Shown one piece after another: positions 1 to 13,422 of a stretch of DNA of 64,000 nt. Position 1 is the first letter of the stretch. Every line of letters starts with the position of its first letter. Origin of the DNA: Hansfordia pulvinata (Eukaryota > Ascomycota > Sordariomycetes > Xylariales); contig BJKQ01000020.1 of NCBI GenBank assembly GCA_006538405.1, positions 248,001 to 312,000 on the forward strand. Reading direction: 5' to 3'. The notes beneath the pieces were generated by a model. The model did not search any database. It saw only the letters and a program-made list of their open reading frames with translations, and had not been told where the DNA came from. The translations under genes and the position numbers were made by a program.

Positions 1-1120
1 CGCATCATGAATCGATGCGTAAAGCTCATGCTCTCGAGCTTGCAAGAAGCCCCTTACGTCTGCAGAAAGGGGCCAACCAAGCGAGTCTACTCTCCCCTCG
101 CGTCATGGATATACCGCAATGAGGGCTCCGGACAAGCCCTTGCAGTGTGGCGGCCTCATCCAGCATATTGGCGCTTCTGCTTACTAGACCAAGGCCAGTA
201 ACAGCAGGATTGATGAGCTTCAAAATGAGAGTCGCAAGCAGGCAGCAGAAGGGCGCATTCGATGGTTTTCCCGCCTCTCCGGAACGCCCAAGATACACCG
301 CCTCCTGTAAGCGCCTGACTGCCCTGGTCTTGCCCGTGTCGGCAGGTGAGCCACGCACCAGGGTCGTGGAACGGGCGACGACTCGGCTTTGCGAGCCCGG
401 GGCAGACTCACTCACCTACGAGGTTTATGCGTGACACCGGTGCCACCTCGCGCCTGCAGATGGCACCACCGACTCTCACGAGCAGAAACCCTGGGACTGG
501 TCCTGGCGCGAGGCGCCAAGAGGACCGCTTTCCAGGTGGCAACAACGGCATGCCGCGCACGCCCAAACACCCGCCCCCTTCCCCCCTTTTCCCCCCTATT
601 GCTCCCCGCCGTCTCCCTGTGTGAGTCTTCCTGTGTTGATGGGATGATGCGTCGCCAGCAACAAAGAGGCCCCGCCCCACTCGGTGAGATGCGCGGGCAC
701 GATCCGTTCGAGTATATCCGTCCGTACTCGTAGTGCCGTGGTTTGTGACAAAACAAGTGCAGGTATCCGATAACAGGAGGACAGGACCCGCCCCGCCATG
801 AGTGAGCACCCACGCTATAATCTCATCTGCTTGAATCATGTCATGTTAGACCGGTAGCCTGCAGGGACGTGGATCGGAAGGGGAGGCGGGCACTTGCGCC
901 CAGGACCGCTCGCGACGCCCCGTCCGTCTCCACCCTTGGCCACTGGCCGCCAGCGAGGCTGCGCGCACAAGTATCCCAGTAGGTGGAAGGGGTCGTGGCC
1001 GTCCCGACTGCCCCTAGGGATCATGAGTTGTGGCATTGGCACAGTTTCGTCTGCTTGCCGCCAACCTCGTCTGAAAATCGCACCGGAGACGCCTGGTCGA
1101 CCCCGTGGCTCCCGTCAGCC

Positions 1121-1160
1121 GCCTGGCTGCGCTCACTCGGGCCTGGCTGCGCTCACTCGG
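1121..1160. repeat. 20-bp perfect tandem duplication
   Basis: Two identical head-to-tail copies of gcctggctgcgctcactcgg at 1121-1140 and 1141-1160, followed by the first letters of a third. The unit is GC-rich and lies in DNA without a supported gene. It is most simply a replication-slippage product. Confidence 0.9.
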
Positions 1161-1954
1161 GCCTGGCCCAACACCGGGCCCCTCGCATTGCCGCCTGACT
1201 GCGCCAGGGCGACTCGTCCATGTCCTCGTAGGCCTTTGGGCACCACACGTGCGGAGCACCTGCACCCCGTGCTCGCATGGGGAAGTGGGCCGGCGCTGGG
1301 ACACAGCCCAGGAGGCCGGCCTTGCTTGCCCTGAAGAAAGTGAAAGTATCCGTAGGAAGACACAATAATAATAAAAATGCACGATCGCGGTAGCCGGCGA
1401 TTACGTGCAGAGAGCGTGGGACAGAGACAGACGCCAGTGGTGTGCGCGCGGACCACTTTTCTCCTTTGGCGCGCACTGTTCGCATCGGAGTGTCTTGGGC
1501 ACGGAGTACCAGTCTCGTGCGACGGTCCCGGCTTCAAGCAGTACTCGTAAGCCCACCCACCCTGGGCGTGATGCTATCATAGGGCAGCGATGTCTTGACC
1601 AGCTCGAGAAGCTGTTGCTCGTGTTGCCTTATGGCCGTCGCTGTACATACGTGACTGAACAAGCAAGCGCCCTCACCAACCGCGAACTGAAGAATGTTCA
1701 AACCGTCTGGAAACATGGTCAGTCTTTCAAGGCGAAGGGCGTCTCTGGCACACACGCGGGCGTGCGAGTACTCGTAGACCTAAAACAGCTTGAAAAAGAG
1801 GCCGTAGCTCATGGGATCACCACTCCCCCGTGTGGATAGCAGAATCCGAGAAGAGCACGAGCAGACAAAGAGCCACTTAGACGTAATCGTGCTACTGGTG
1901 CCCGTACAGGCAGTCAAGTACGGCACTGTGTCCGTCTCCCCGGTCCCGGGCCCT

Positions 1955-1970
1955 GTACGAGTACTCGTAC
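1955..1970. repeat. 16-bp perfect palindrome
   Basis: gtacgagtactcgtac equals its own reverse complement. It consists of overlapping TACGAGTA and TACTCGTA octamers, the word that recurs through the non-coding part of the window. A protein-binding site is possible; nothing else in the sequence supports a specific role. Confidence 0.7.
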
Positions 1971-4900
1971 CAGCTGTCGGCTGTGTCATTGGACGACCAA
2001 GTGGCTCTGGACGCACGCTGCCGCAGCAGGAGCGGATGCAGAAGCAACAGAAGCAACAGCAGCAGCAACGGCGGCGGCGCGCGGTAAGAGACGAGAGCGG
2101 TCCCAGTTCGGGGTCTGGATCGACAGATACGTCGCCGATCGTGTGCTGAGTGTTTATTGGCCACGGGCGGGCTGGCTGGGAAAGGTGATCGTCGCGCCAG
2201 CCAGAACCAGGGGCTATCCTGGTTGTCGGGGTCATGCAGGCCGTTGAGGCAGCAGCGCTCCATGAATCCGTACTTTCCGGTAGTGGCAACTCGTAGGTCT
2301 CGATACTCGTATGTTGGCAGGCCTGCGCCTTGTTGGAGAGTCTTGCTTGTTCATAATGCTCGCGATAAGCGGCCGTGAGAGGCGCGACAGGGTAGAGGTC
2401 GAGACGGGCCGTGACGAAGGCTGAGAAGCCGGCATTTGTTCCTTCAAAACGACCAGGAGTAAAGCGGTATCGTACGTGCCTAGGTGCCTGGCGGGTAGTG
2501 GCAGGAGAGCCTAGGGCATTTCTGGGATGTTTTCTCAGGGCGATCGTGCATATGGAACTTGTTGTTGTGTCGTCTGGGGTGTGTCACCCGCTCTGGACCC
2601 AGGTTGCCTTCCGACCCGCGATCATCGCCGCTTTTCCAACAATTGTGCAGAGGTCGGCTCATCTGATGGGATGCAGTGTGGCCCAGGCCGAATTGGACAC
2701 CCAAGGGCGGGCCCGACTGATGTGAAGAGTATGTTGGTGTGCTTGCGTAGCTGCGTTTCCACCAGAGCGCCCCCTGGTTGAGCCGTGCCAGAATCGCCTA
2801 TTCGCTGTGCGAGCAATGCCTGCCAGGTTTGTGCTTGGTACTGGTGATGGTGTTAACTGGCCCTTTTATTAAGTGCTTCTGTGGGTAGTTTCTCGGTAAA
2901 TCCCTGTTGCTGTCGGGTCCTCGCCAGGGTATATTATCACGCGGAATAGCCACCCGGCAGCCCTACGCCTGCTCATATCAGAGGTCTGGCGTGGCTTACG
3001 TAACATGTAGGGCTCTGGCTAGCACAACCTGACCCCTGGACGCCTTTCCGTGTTCTCCAATATGAAGGGAACTTCGGACTCATCCTCCTATTCAGCACAA
3101 ATACGTTGCTCGGCACGCTCGGCCCATGGATGAACTCAGGTTGACAGGCCTTCGCTGCAGCTTGCTCTACCGCCATAGGGGGATGGGTCCTGATTTGGTG
3201 CAACATGATGTCGAACAGAGCCGATGATGGCCGGTGACGCTTCCCCGACTGCGTGGTTCTTGGCCCCGCCTGACATGAGACGAGTGGTGTGATCTTGTTC
3301 CGCAAAGGGTGCCAGGGTGGTGTTCACGAGCTAAGTCATACTGTGTGGTGAGAAGAGGGAAAAAGCCGCCTCAGAGTACACTGCCGGATCAACCACCAAC
3401 AAGATCCAGCCGGCGGCTTGTGCTAGACTCCAATCGCTTGCGTGTGTGAGTGTTTGTGCGTGTGTGTGTCGACGCCAGTGCTGCGAACCCAGCAACAATC
3501 GATCAGCTGTGCCGCCCCGCTCACTTGCTTGCCCCAGCCCCCCGTCATTGGCGTTAGATTGGCAGCAGGGCTTGGCCTATCGCCATGTCGCTGCAAAGCC
3601 CGGCCAAGCCCGGCTTGCTTCATGGGTTGGGCCTGCCCTGCCCTGAATCCCAGGCTTCGGGGCCTCTGTGGTGTTTGGGGGAACGGCATATCATGCTGTC
3701 TGGCAAATCCCGTCCGCCACGCTGGACCGCTAGTAGTCAGAACTATTTCCAATTACAGACTCTGGTGGATGGGCAAAGATGCCCAACGGCGGCGAGTCGC
3801 AGGTAAAATACGAATACGTGCCTGATTAGCCTCGGCCACTGGTAGATCTGGGGCCAATGTCCGTTGCGATGATATTGAGATGCACGGGCGGGCACGCGCC
3901 CATGCAGTACATGCCTTTCCCGCCTCGGCCGGGCCTCAGTCGGCGGTACCTGGCATACTCCTATCTGAACTGAGAAACTCATACACAGAAATGTTCAAGC
4001 AAGGAGCAATTGGGACGTAGTGGCAACTCACAAGCACATCCCATCACCGGGGCTGAGGGTTGATTCAGAGCAAGGGTTGTGTGCAGAGGTCGACGCAGCT
4101 CGACTGGGCCCATTTCGTATCTCCCGATGCACTCGACCCAGAAACAATTTGACGGTGCTTTTCTGGTCTTCACTCGCACGAGTCCTCGGCGCCGACCTTG
4201 GCTCGCCGCCCAAGTGGGTATGGGGAATCGCACGGACGGCGGGCGAGCCAGGATGCAATCCCGGTAGTTCAGCAGGACCCTCAGTCAACCAGGCCCGCCC
4301 ATTTCAAACCGCCAGCTAACCGGATCGAACGCGCTCGGTAGAGCAGAGAGCGGCGCGACGCCATCACCAGCGCTGTGTCCGGACGGGCTGGGCCCTCTCC
4401 CAGGGGCAGTGGGTGAGTGGGAATGGGGACTGCTCATCTGGGAGTGGCTGCTGGTCGTGCTGCTCTGTGCTTTGACCAACCATGTTTGCGGCAGAGGATT
4501 TTCGTCATATTCGTCGACGCCAGTGGGCCGTGTCAATGATGGCAGATCCGACCTTGTACAGAAATGATGATGCACGGCTCATGGCATCTCACCGGCGGCA
4601 GAGCCCACCACAGTCGGCCGTCCGCTGCGGTGGCGATGAAATCTGCGAAGCCGTGTGCTCGGGTCTGGGTCGGGGAGGTATCGCGAGGCTAGACCATCTT
4701 TGCCCCTGTCCGCTGCCTCTCTGAATTGACGTTGTGCAGTGTCGCGCCGCGCCCAGACTGTCCCGGGCCTCCCCTATGCACACCGTTACCGGGTCTTTGG
4801 ATCTCTGTTGTCCCCCCTCTCCATATGTACGAGTATCTTGTGGGATGTGGCCCGGGGCTGTGCCCAGGCTCGATTCCACGCACCACCAGGGGGGGCTAGC

Positions 4901-5731
4901 GCCCGTGTCTTTTGTTGCGCTGCAAGCTTCCTAGGGTGCCGTCGCCGTTCGTATAGGCAAGAAGCCGGATAGCAAGCGGCCGCGAGAGTTGAACATGTCG
5001 ATTTGTCGGACTGCGCTCCATATATGCAGCCGTCTCCAAACCTTTCTTGCCAGCCCAAATCGTTTCCAAATCTTCCACACCGGCTGTTTGACTGCAAGTA
5101 TATTTCAGCTTCTTTGCAGTGCTTGCGCCTTTCTCTTGTCAGTTTCCACCTTCTCTGTCGTCTCCCGCCCCTTTGCCACTGTACGACTTACCTCTGGCAT
5201 CCAACTCCCTCCTTCGCACTTCTTAGTTGGCGTCCCGGGATCCGTGTTCCAGAAGCCTAAGGTGCTGCCCAGCTTGAAGTTGAAATCGCCAACGACCAGC
5301 GTGGGTCTGCGGCTGATCGCAAGAGGTGGAAAAGTATCTGGGAAAGGATCTGACGCGTGTATCCAGACAGTCGGGCCGACCTTGCGCGCTCTAGGCCTGT
5401 CAACGGTCCCAGCAGAGCGGATCGAACAAGAGGGCTGGCAGGCGAACAAGGGTGAAAGGGCACCAGAGAAAAGGCCGATCGTGCTCGCCGTGCCTCGCTC
5501 GACACCCATTGGCCCGCAGATTTCGTGTCGACGCCGTCGAGTCTTCCGGAACGTGCCTCACAGCGCACGCAACACGCACCCGCACCGCGCGTTGATTTGC
5601 AGCCACGAATTCGCCGAGCACCCAGCCGGGACGACGACCCTCGCAACACGCCCACCCGGAATCGCGGCCCACCGGGGGTCTTGGACCGACCAAGCCTGGA
5701 CGTGGCCCCACCAAAGCAGACATCGCCGTCG

Positions 5732-7405
5732 ATGGCGTCGCAGCTCAACTCATCGCCCCCGTACGAGTACAAGTGGGCGCACTCGCAGCTGACGCAGACG
5801 CAGCAAGCGTACGAGCAGCCGTACGGGGGGTGGCTTGCAGGTCGGTAGGGTCGGGATCCCTAGCTTCGCATTCGAGGCGACTCCGCTGCTAAGCCAGGGT
5901 CTGGCAGGCGTGGGCATTGTCGGCGACGTCGGCTTTCTGTGCGGAGGAGGGAAAGCGGGAGGAGATGGAGGAGGTGGAGGCAGCCTGGAGATGCTGGGGA
6001 TTCCGGGTGCAGGGGCAGGGACCGCGGTAGCGGCCGTTGCGGGAGCCAGTGCTGACGGGATGACGACGAAGAGATCGTCGGCGCCGGGTATCGACATTGG
6101 CGCGGGGTGTCCCATTGGCACTGGGCGCGCTGCCCACGACATGGCCGTCGACGTCGAAAGTGTTCAAGTCGGTTCACTCGACAGCGTTGTGCAAGACGGC
6201 GACCCGGCCCCAGCTGGGCAGGCACCGGCGCTGCTCGCGGGCACCGGGAGAGGCGTGGTCCCAGAGGACAGCACAAGCTCAGGCGTGAGTACCGGTACGG
6301 ACAGCAGCTGTGGTGGTGATTACGAGTATACCACGACCTGCACCTACCACGGCAATACCGGCTGGACGCCCAGGGACGCGGCAAGCACGACCGTCGCTCC
6401 TGGGCAGCCCGCGCCGGCTCACGCGCCTTCTCCGGCGACAGGGGCGGGGACAGGGACGTCGGCGTCGGCGGCAGTGGCGATGGGGATGGGGACTACTTCG
6501 CACTCGACGAGGGCGCACACGGCGGCGCAGACGACGGCAGGTGCGGATGTAGATGCAGGCACAACGGCAGGCGCAGGTGCAGCGCATGCAGGCGCAGGCG
6601 CAGGTGCTAACGCTGGTGGTGATGGCGATGCTCCAGCTTCAGCTCCAGCTGCTGGTGCTGCTCATCCCACTAACGACGGGGCCGCCGCCGTCACCGCCGC
6701 CGCCGCCGCCGCCGCCTCCAGGCAGGCCCCCCGCCATGTCCAGGGCTACGGCTCCTACCAGGACCACCCTCAGCTGCATCCTAGGATGGTGGAAGCCTTT
6801 GGGGCCGCAGCACCCACCCTTCGCGCCGCTGCAGATGGATCCCCTACAGGCGCCGCATCCACTGAGGCGGCCCCTACAGGGACCGCGTCTACAGCGTCTG
6901 CACCCACCCGCGCTGCACCACCGCATCTGAGCATCTCCACCACGCCCGCTCTCTTGCACCAGTCGCACTCCAATCACAGCAACCACCACAATCTGCCCGG
7001 ATACGTAAATCGGATAAATCCCCCTCTACGGCTGCACTCCGTCGCTTCTTTGGACACTACTAACACCACCACTACCGCCGCCGCTGCTGCTGCTGCCGCC
7101 GCCAACGCAACCCACGCCAACACCCTCAACACCGCCAACACCGCCAACACCACCGCCGCCTCCGTCGCCGCCGCTCTCCCACCCCACCATTACCCTCCCC
7201 TCAGCCACAACAGCACCTTTCACCACCACCACCAACCTCATCGCCAGTTCCACCACAGGAGACCCTTTCAACCCCCTTCCCGGTCCTCGCCCCCGTTTCT
7301 CAACCTCCCCACCGTCACCACCTGCTTCACCGCCGTCGCGACTGCTCCCGCGCTCTCTCCCGCCTGCCTCGACGCCCAAGTCTCCGCTGGCGTGACGCCG
7401 CCAAC
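5732..7405 (+). other. Low-complexity tract, possible N-terminal extension of the otubain
   Basis: An ATG at 5732 opens a short Gln/Tyr-rich frame that stops at 5848 just after a possible GT donor. A second frame stays open from about 5835 to 7469 and is rich in Ala, Gly, Thr, His and Pro because of GCC, GCAGGC and CAC repeats. Fungal otubains often carry long Gln/Pro/His-rich N-termini, so parts may be coding exons of the gene that is certain from 7406. Three frames compete here and no conserved block fixes one, so I did not join it to the core model. Transcript data would settle it. Confidence 0.3.
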
Positions 7406-9406
7406 ATGGACGCCCATCAGCAGGCTGACCTGGCTCAGCAGGCCGATCTGGCCCATCAAGCCGACATAGCTCAGCAAGAGGCCGCTGCTCGTGACTACAA
7501 GCCGCGCTTTGAGGTATGTCCCCGTTCTTTCTCTTATGACTCCTGCAATCGTCACCACCTTCTCAGCAATGACCTTCACCCGTTCGTGTGCGGCGCCGCG
7601 ACAAGCCCGGCATTTCGACGACTATTTATTGTCTCGCCTAGATCTGCTCCTCGCTTCTATGCCTCGCCTCTTTGCCTTGTCTTTCAGGCGCCATTTTGTC
7701 GCCCACTGCCAGGCTGCGCCGGCCGACCTCCGCTGACCTCCATCCTCCAGGGCAACAACGTGGGCGAGAAGACGTCCAGTCATGCCATCACCCAGGAATA
7801 CGCAAAAGCCGACCCTACCCTCGTGGCCAAGACGCTGGTGAGTTCTGCCTCTTCTGTCCCCCAGTCTCTTCTTGACTGGCACCATCGCCTGCTGCCTCGC
7901 TGACTGAGCCCTACCTTCTTGCGCAGGCCTTGCCGCAGACCTACTCTCACTACCGTCCCATATTGGGTGATGGAAACTGTGGATGGCGCGGTATGTTGTT
8001 TCCCTCGCTCTGGCCCCCGATCACCCATCATGCGGGCTTTCCCTTGGTCCCAGTCCATTCATCGACGGCGGCTTGCCCCGCATAGCCGCTCGCTAGTCTG
8101 CATCCTTCCCGCCCGCGCTCCATAGTCTGCCGTGGTGGCGCAGAGTTGCTGCCCTGCATGCGTCTGTTGAGCGCTTCACATCCCGTTGCCCTCCATTTCG
8201 GCCCTGTGTATGCGTCTATCTGACACTGTCTGCAGCTATTGCGTTCTGTTACTTCGAGGTTTTGGTACGCAATCGGGATTTGGCGGGGCTGCAGACCGAG
8301 TTAGGGCGGGTCGCCGGTTTCACCCACTACATCCAAACCGTCCTCGGATATGACACCCAGCAGATGGAACTCTTTGAGGATTTCATCGGCGCAACAACGC
8401 TGGTTCTCGAAGGTCTCATCGGGGCCGTTTCCAACGGCCAGGACCCTGTCGCCACCCTCATGGCTTACTTCAACGATGAAGAGACGGCTCCGGCCATCGT
8501 GTACCACCTCCGGCTCATTGCGGGGGCCTGGCTGAAGGGTAATTTCGACCAATTCGCTCCCTGGATTGTCGGGTCCGTCGACGACTATATCAAGGGCCAC
8601 GTCATGCCTGTTGACGCGGAGATTGACCACATCAGTGCTCAGCTTATATTTGAAGCGTTGCTGAAGCCGGCCGGGATTGTACTGGAAATCGCCTATCTCG
8701 ACCGGAGCGAAGGCACCGAGGTCAATGTGCATCGCATGCCCGAGGAGGCCCAGGGGCAAGACCCTAGCGTTCTTGGAGCTGTCATCTACCTTCTCTACCG
8801 GCCAGGCCACTACGACATTCTGTACCGCGACATTGTGCCCCCCGCACCGCCGATACCTGTTGCCCCGACTTCAATCCAGGTGCACCGGGTCGCCCCTTTC
8901 CACCACCATGCGCCGATCCAGAGCACATTCTCCATGCCGGACTTTGCGACAATGGACATGAGCGCGCTGGCCATGATCCCGACGATGGATGTCTCGACAC
9001 TGGCGTCGCCCACGGCATCGTCGCCCATGACGGATCCATACGTGTCGTCGCCCCAGTCTCCATGGGTTCAGCCTTTCCCAGAAGCCATCCAATCACCACC
9101 AGTCATGCCTCCTCAGCAACCGAGCCCCCCCAGCGGCAGTCTTCGTCACCCGCCGCCATGAACAATCCACTCAGATTCAGCAAATATAACTTCCCGAACT
9201 TGCCGGAAATGGCAGAGAGCAGTGTGGGGTACGAGCCGACCTTCACCACCAACACTTTCAAGAACAGTCATTTCAACGTGGCCCACTACAGCAATAACAA
9301 TTTCCAGCCCGAGATGTACAAACCGGGCGCCGACGAACCACCAGCCGCGGCGCGTACGGGGAGTCGGAAAAAGGGCAGCGAGCATGGTACCGGTGTCAAA
9401 AAGTGA
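7406..9406 (+). CDS. Otubain-type deubiquitinase (peptidase C65, OTU fold)
   Basis: Cysteine protease that removes ubiquitin from conjugates, expected in cytosol and nucleus. Five exons are proposed: 7406-7513, 7751-7837, 7927-7990, 8236-9041 and 9140-9406, giving 443 residues. The OTU catalytic motif GDGNCGWRA places the nucleophile at Cys83 with the paired Asp at 80; the catalytic His is His278 in GHYDILYR. The C-terminal tail with NPLRFSKYNFPNL is typical of fungal members. ATG 7406 has a good context (gccaacATGG) and precedes a Gln/Ala-rich leader; a longer N-terminus upstream is possible. The last intron (9042-9139) has a weak donor, GTGTCG. It was chosen because it restores the frame to the conserved tail, and a small indel is the alternative. 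Identity of the family is secure; the two ends of the model are less so. Confidence 0.85.
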
Positions 9407-11776
9407 CGAGGCGGGTTTCGCCTGACTTCCCTTCTTTCTGGTATTGTCACTCTGGGCTCTTGTTTCTGTCTTTCTTAATCGCACTATTCAACTTTTGGGC
9501 ATGGGTTTGGTCCGGCTTAAGCACGGCGTTGATCTCCCTGGTCATGGCATAGGGAACCCTGGCCGCGCCAGGGCGCTACGATTCCACTGATACTATTAGG
9601 TATGCATTTGTTGGGAGCGGCTGTCCGGTTTCTTGGCAACACGGCGTTGGTTTTAATTACGTGGGAGCATTACTTGTCGATGATTTTGAATGATATCCAG
9701 CTATTAGTCGGCAGTCAACAATGTTTCTCCTCTCCCGAAAAGCTTTTGGGCCGGCCAGTGTCGATACGAGTAGACCCGTTCCAAGGTTCCAGGCCCAAGA
9801 AGGCAGGTTGTGTCGCAGCCCGAGCAACAAGACGGCACGGCACTTGGGGCGTCCCCGCTGGATGAGGATGCGATTGGATAGGTCCAGTAACGAGTCTGCT
9901 TAGGGCTGGCGAGGCGGCAGAGGTTAGGCAAGGACCGGTTCGTAGGGTTCGCCATCGTCGGAGCTGGCCAGCCTGATGGGGGAAAGCGAGATGGGCTCTG
10001 GGCAGCGAAACAGGCACACAGGCTTACGGGGTCAAGGGGGCGGAGGCGTACTCGTACTCGCAGCAGAGTCCCACATGCATAGAGCAGACGGTGTGACCCA
10101 CAAAGGGGAGATCACTCTTCGGTACCAAAGCCTGTGTCGCGAGAACCGAGGGGACGGCGTGGACGGGCGAAGGTCGATATGGATCTGATCTATTCGTTGG
10201 CGTAGTAGGTAATGATGGGGAAAAAACAAGATGAGCAGCTTGCGGGCCTGGCGCCGGCGCGGTAGCCAATAGCCGGCGCTGCAGGCACTTTTACGCGGCC
10301 ACGCGCCAGCGAGTGTCTCGGGTGGGCAGTCATGGAGAGGTGGCGAGAAGACCTTTGCCATGCGCCCTGGCAGCCACCGCCCCCCCTCCCTCCCAGGATT
10401 TCATGCTGGCTGGCCGGCTATACGCATGCAAGATGCGCAAGACGTTCTTGTTTTTTCTTTCCCTTCTTCTCCCCCCCTCTTCTTCTTCATGTCCCTGTGG
10501 GCTGGCTTGGTCATGGATCCAGCACTTGACGAAGGGCGCAGCGGCCGCGACACGGACAAGGCAAGGAGTGCCGGAGTCGGCGGCGGGCCCTGGCGTGTGC
10601 TGTTGCTGCCCATCATCCATTTGTCATTGTCGGACGGTCACGGGCCATGCGGAGCTGACGTTGGGCTAGCACGGCTAGCTAATGGTCTGGTGGGTAGGGG
10701 AAAAACACGAAAGAGGCACCTTCTCCGCAAATTCGTATTCTGGGAGCCGGCCGTGGGTGTGCGTGGGTGAGCGCCCCCGGGGCACAGCGTGTCGGCGGCG
10801 GGCACGGGTAGATCCAGGCTAGGCCCCATGCTAATTCGCGCCCAGGGCTTTGTCTCCGACGATTGCTCGTACGTTGAGGCAGGCAGGCGGACAATTCATT
10901 CAAACCAAATCCGGCCTAACTAAACGTTAGATCGGAGTTGGCCTTGGGTGATTGTAAGCCGGCTGGGGAGATTTGAGGCGGGTTGGGGGCGGCTGACCTG
11001 GGTCGCGCATCATGAAGCCAGGTTCTCCGGGGAGTTCCAATGGATGTAACCTCAAATGCCTGGTATGAGTACCTAACCTACCTCTCGTACTTCGTCAGGC
11101 ATGGTCCGCCTTACTTACCTGCCTTGGAATTGGAACCTCCCACTGCCAGCCATGAAGCGGTTCCGTCCGAGTGGGTGGTGAACAGGGCAGGCAGAGGGGC
11201 CAGACCCGAGGGCGAGGTTATCCAGGTCGCGCTCTGCTACCTCCATGTACCGAGGTACATGGACGGGACCTGTGTACGAGTACTCATGCTTGGGCACCTT
11301 CCTTGCCAGAGGCTCCCGCGCTATCATCTCCCCGTACCTCTACTTTGCACCCGGTGCTCGCAGATCATTCCACGGAGTTTGCCGTCGTTCACCACACCAC
11401 TATTATACCACGCACTCGTAGATAAGGTACGTATGGTACGAGCAGATACACCCGACCTACCCAAGGGCGATTGTCCTCGATCCTACAATCACGCAGTGTC
11501 CTGGCGCCATCTTGTACCCAGTGTCTCCACTGCCATTCTGCTCCCCTCCCCTTCGATCTTCCGGCCTGCGTTTCTGGTCTTTCTCTCCTCCTGATCACAT
11601 CGCCCACCGATTCCCTACTCGTGCCTCCAGCGCACTCGAACCCGGGGTTGCGGAACGGGTAGCAGAGGGGGGAAAAGTATCAAACACCACTAGCATACGA
11701 TCAGGGTGGAATCGGCGATCGGCAGCATCTGATCTGGCACGTACGTCTTTTCCCTGCATTGGATGTCCTCTGGTTT

Positions 11777-11794
11777 GGGGGGGGGGGGGGGGGG
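11777..11794. repeat. Poly-G run
   Basis: Eighteen consecutive G on the plus strand in non-coding DNA. The true length is uncertain, because this assembly appears to shorten G/C runs elsewhere. Confidence 0.85.
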
Positions 11795-12052
11795 ATGGTC
11801 TTCGAATGTCGATGGCACCGAAAGCCGCGAAATTGGACTCTGGAGGAGCCCTTGAATACTCTCTTTCTCTCTTTGGAGGCCAGTCACCACGGGTGCCCTT
11901 CTGAGGAGTGCGATGAATAAGGTGCTTCACCTATTCTTCTTTTTTTAAAAAAGGAAAAGAAAAAGGAGGCGAGAGTGGGCTGGCTGAGCCCCGCGGCCAC
12001 TCGATCGGCCGTGAATGGCCACTTTATGTTGCGGAAAGACGCAATAGACACA

Positions 12053-12072
12053 TACACACACACACACACACA
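12053..12072. repeat. CA microsatellite
   Basis: About ten CA units with one interruption, in non-coding DNA shortly after a CT/A-rich stretch. Confidence 0.85.
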
Positions 12073-13422
12073 GTTACTTACACACATGAGACGAGAGAAT
12101 GTGTGTGTCCGTGTGAAGAGGGCGGGGCCGGTGGAGGAGGAGGGGGCGGGGACGCGGCGGCCGCCCCAGGGCCGGAGAGGAGAAGAGGCGAGGCGGAATC
12201 CGGGAAACTTAGGCGAACCCCTGGCGCGGTCCTTCCCCCTCCCTCTCTCTCTTGACCCCATACTCCCCCATCTCGATGCAGAGACGACCTACCGAGACAC
12301 CAGGCAGCCCAAACACTTGCGTACGAGTATACCGATCCGCGCTTTCGAATCGTGGTTTTCTGCACAAAGTGGGCCTCCCCTTCCCCTTGGCGGCGAGAGT
12401 GCGTCCGTGTGTGTGCTTAAGAAGGGGTGGGGCGCGGAGGAGCGTGTGTTATCCTATACTCGAGTCCCTAGGACCTCTATAGTCCCGATCCTGCGTGGGT
12501 TCTGCACGCTTGGTGTTTGGGAGCAGCCTGAGTTGCCGGGCGACTTTCATGGCCATCAGATTTCCACCGTCAGCTAGCTACCTTTACCCCGAGTCATGGA
12601 ACTCGAAAGCTTCACTAGCCGACCGAGAGGAAGAAAGAAACAAAGGTTACAACAGCGATATAACAAAAGTATCGAATGACCGGATAAGACGTGTCGAGGA
12701 AGAGCCAGACGAGGGGTTACGTAAAGCCGCACGGGCGCAAGACGCGAAGAGAAAGAGAAAGCGCTGAAGAAGAGTCGAAGATGGTTAACAGCCATCCGGG
12801 AATCTCGCTTTCGCCTCCCTTATTCGATGAGCCGGCGCTAGCAAACGTTCCTTAAAACCCCCCGCCGCCCCCCTCAAAATGGTGGCCCCCATACCCTGGC
12901 TATTCCTCTCGGCCGAGCGAGCGTCACAAGAGCTCACAGACGGTTTCATTACCACACCTTGGCGGGTGGTACTCGTACGAGTGTGCTTTGCTTCGCGACT
13001 TGGCGCAACCCACGCGGCCGCAGCTCGGGTCCCCTCCCGGCGGTATACCCAACTGACTAACTGACTAGTAGGTTAGGTGGGCAAGCACGAGAGGGATCTT
13101 CCAGCAGTCCGTGCCAGGTTGAGTGCGAGCGACCCCCCTGCTCCCTCCCCCCGGCAGAGTGCAACCGGCCGGTGCCGGCCGATCGGGCCGCGGGTCAGGA
13201 AGCGCCGTCGCATACCCGTCCTGGAACATCCGAGGCGTCTAACCTAGAGGGCTCACCTATGCAAGGTCTGTTGTGTGAGGAAGGGGCATGGCGACTTGGC
13301 CTGGGCGGAGGTGCAGCCGGTGTGTCGCGCGGAGATGGGGGCGCGCGGGGAGGGGGAGGCGAAGGCGATGCAAGCGCGGGTGCGGCGGCGCACAGTCCGG
13401 CAATCGTGCCGCGCCGCACCGC

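Larger units (their letters stand above)
1..5731. other. Gene-free stretch
   Basis: No supported gene. Open frames on both strands overlap one another, have no recognisable domains and no consistent codon pattern. The stretch holds six or seven copies of TACTCGTA/TACGAGTA, a 20-bp tandem duplication and short purine or pyrimidine tracts. The last 700 bases, rich in CT and TTCC, look like promoter or leader sequence of the deubiquitinase gene downstream. Confidence 0.55.

Noticed and set aside
4989..5792. 267-codon plus-strand open frame
   Set aside because: Composition is Ser/Arg/His-rich without any domain, and it covers CT-rich leader sequence just upstream of the otubain region.
11975..12577. 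200-codon plus-strand open frame
   Set aside because: Passes through a CA microsatellite and GC-rich simple sequence; no conserved segment.
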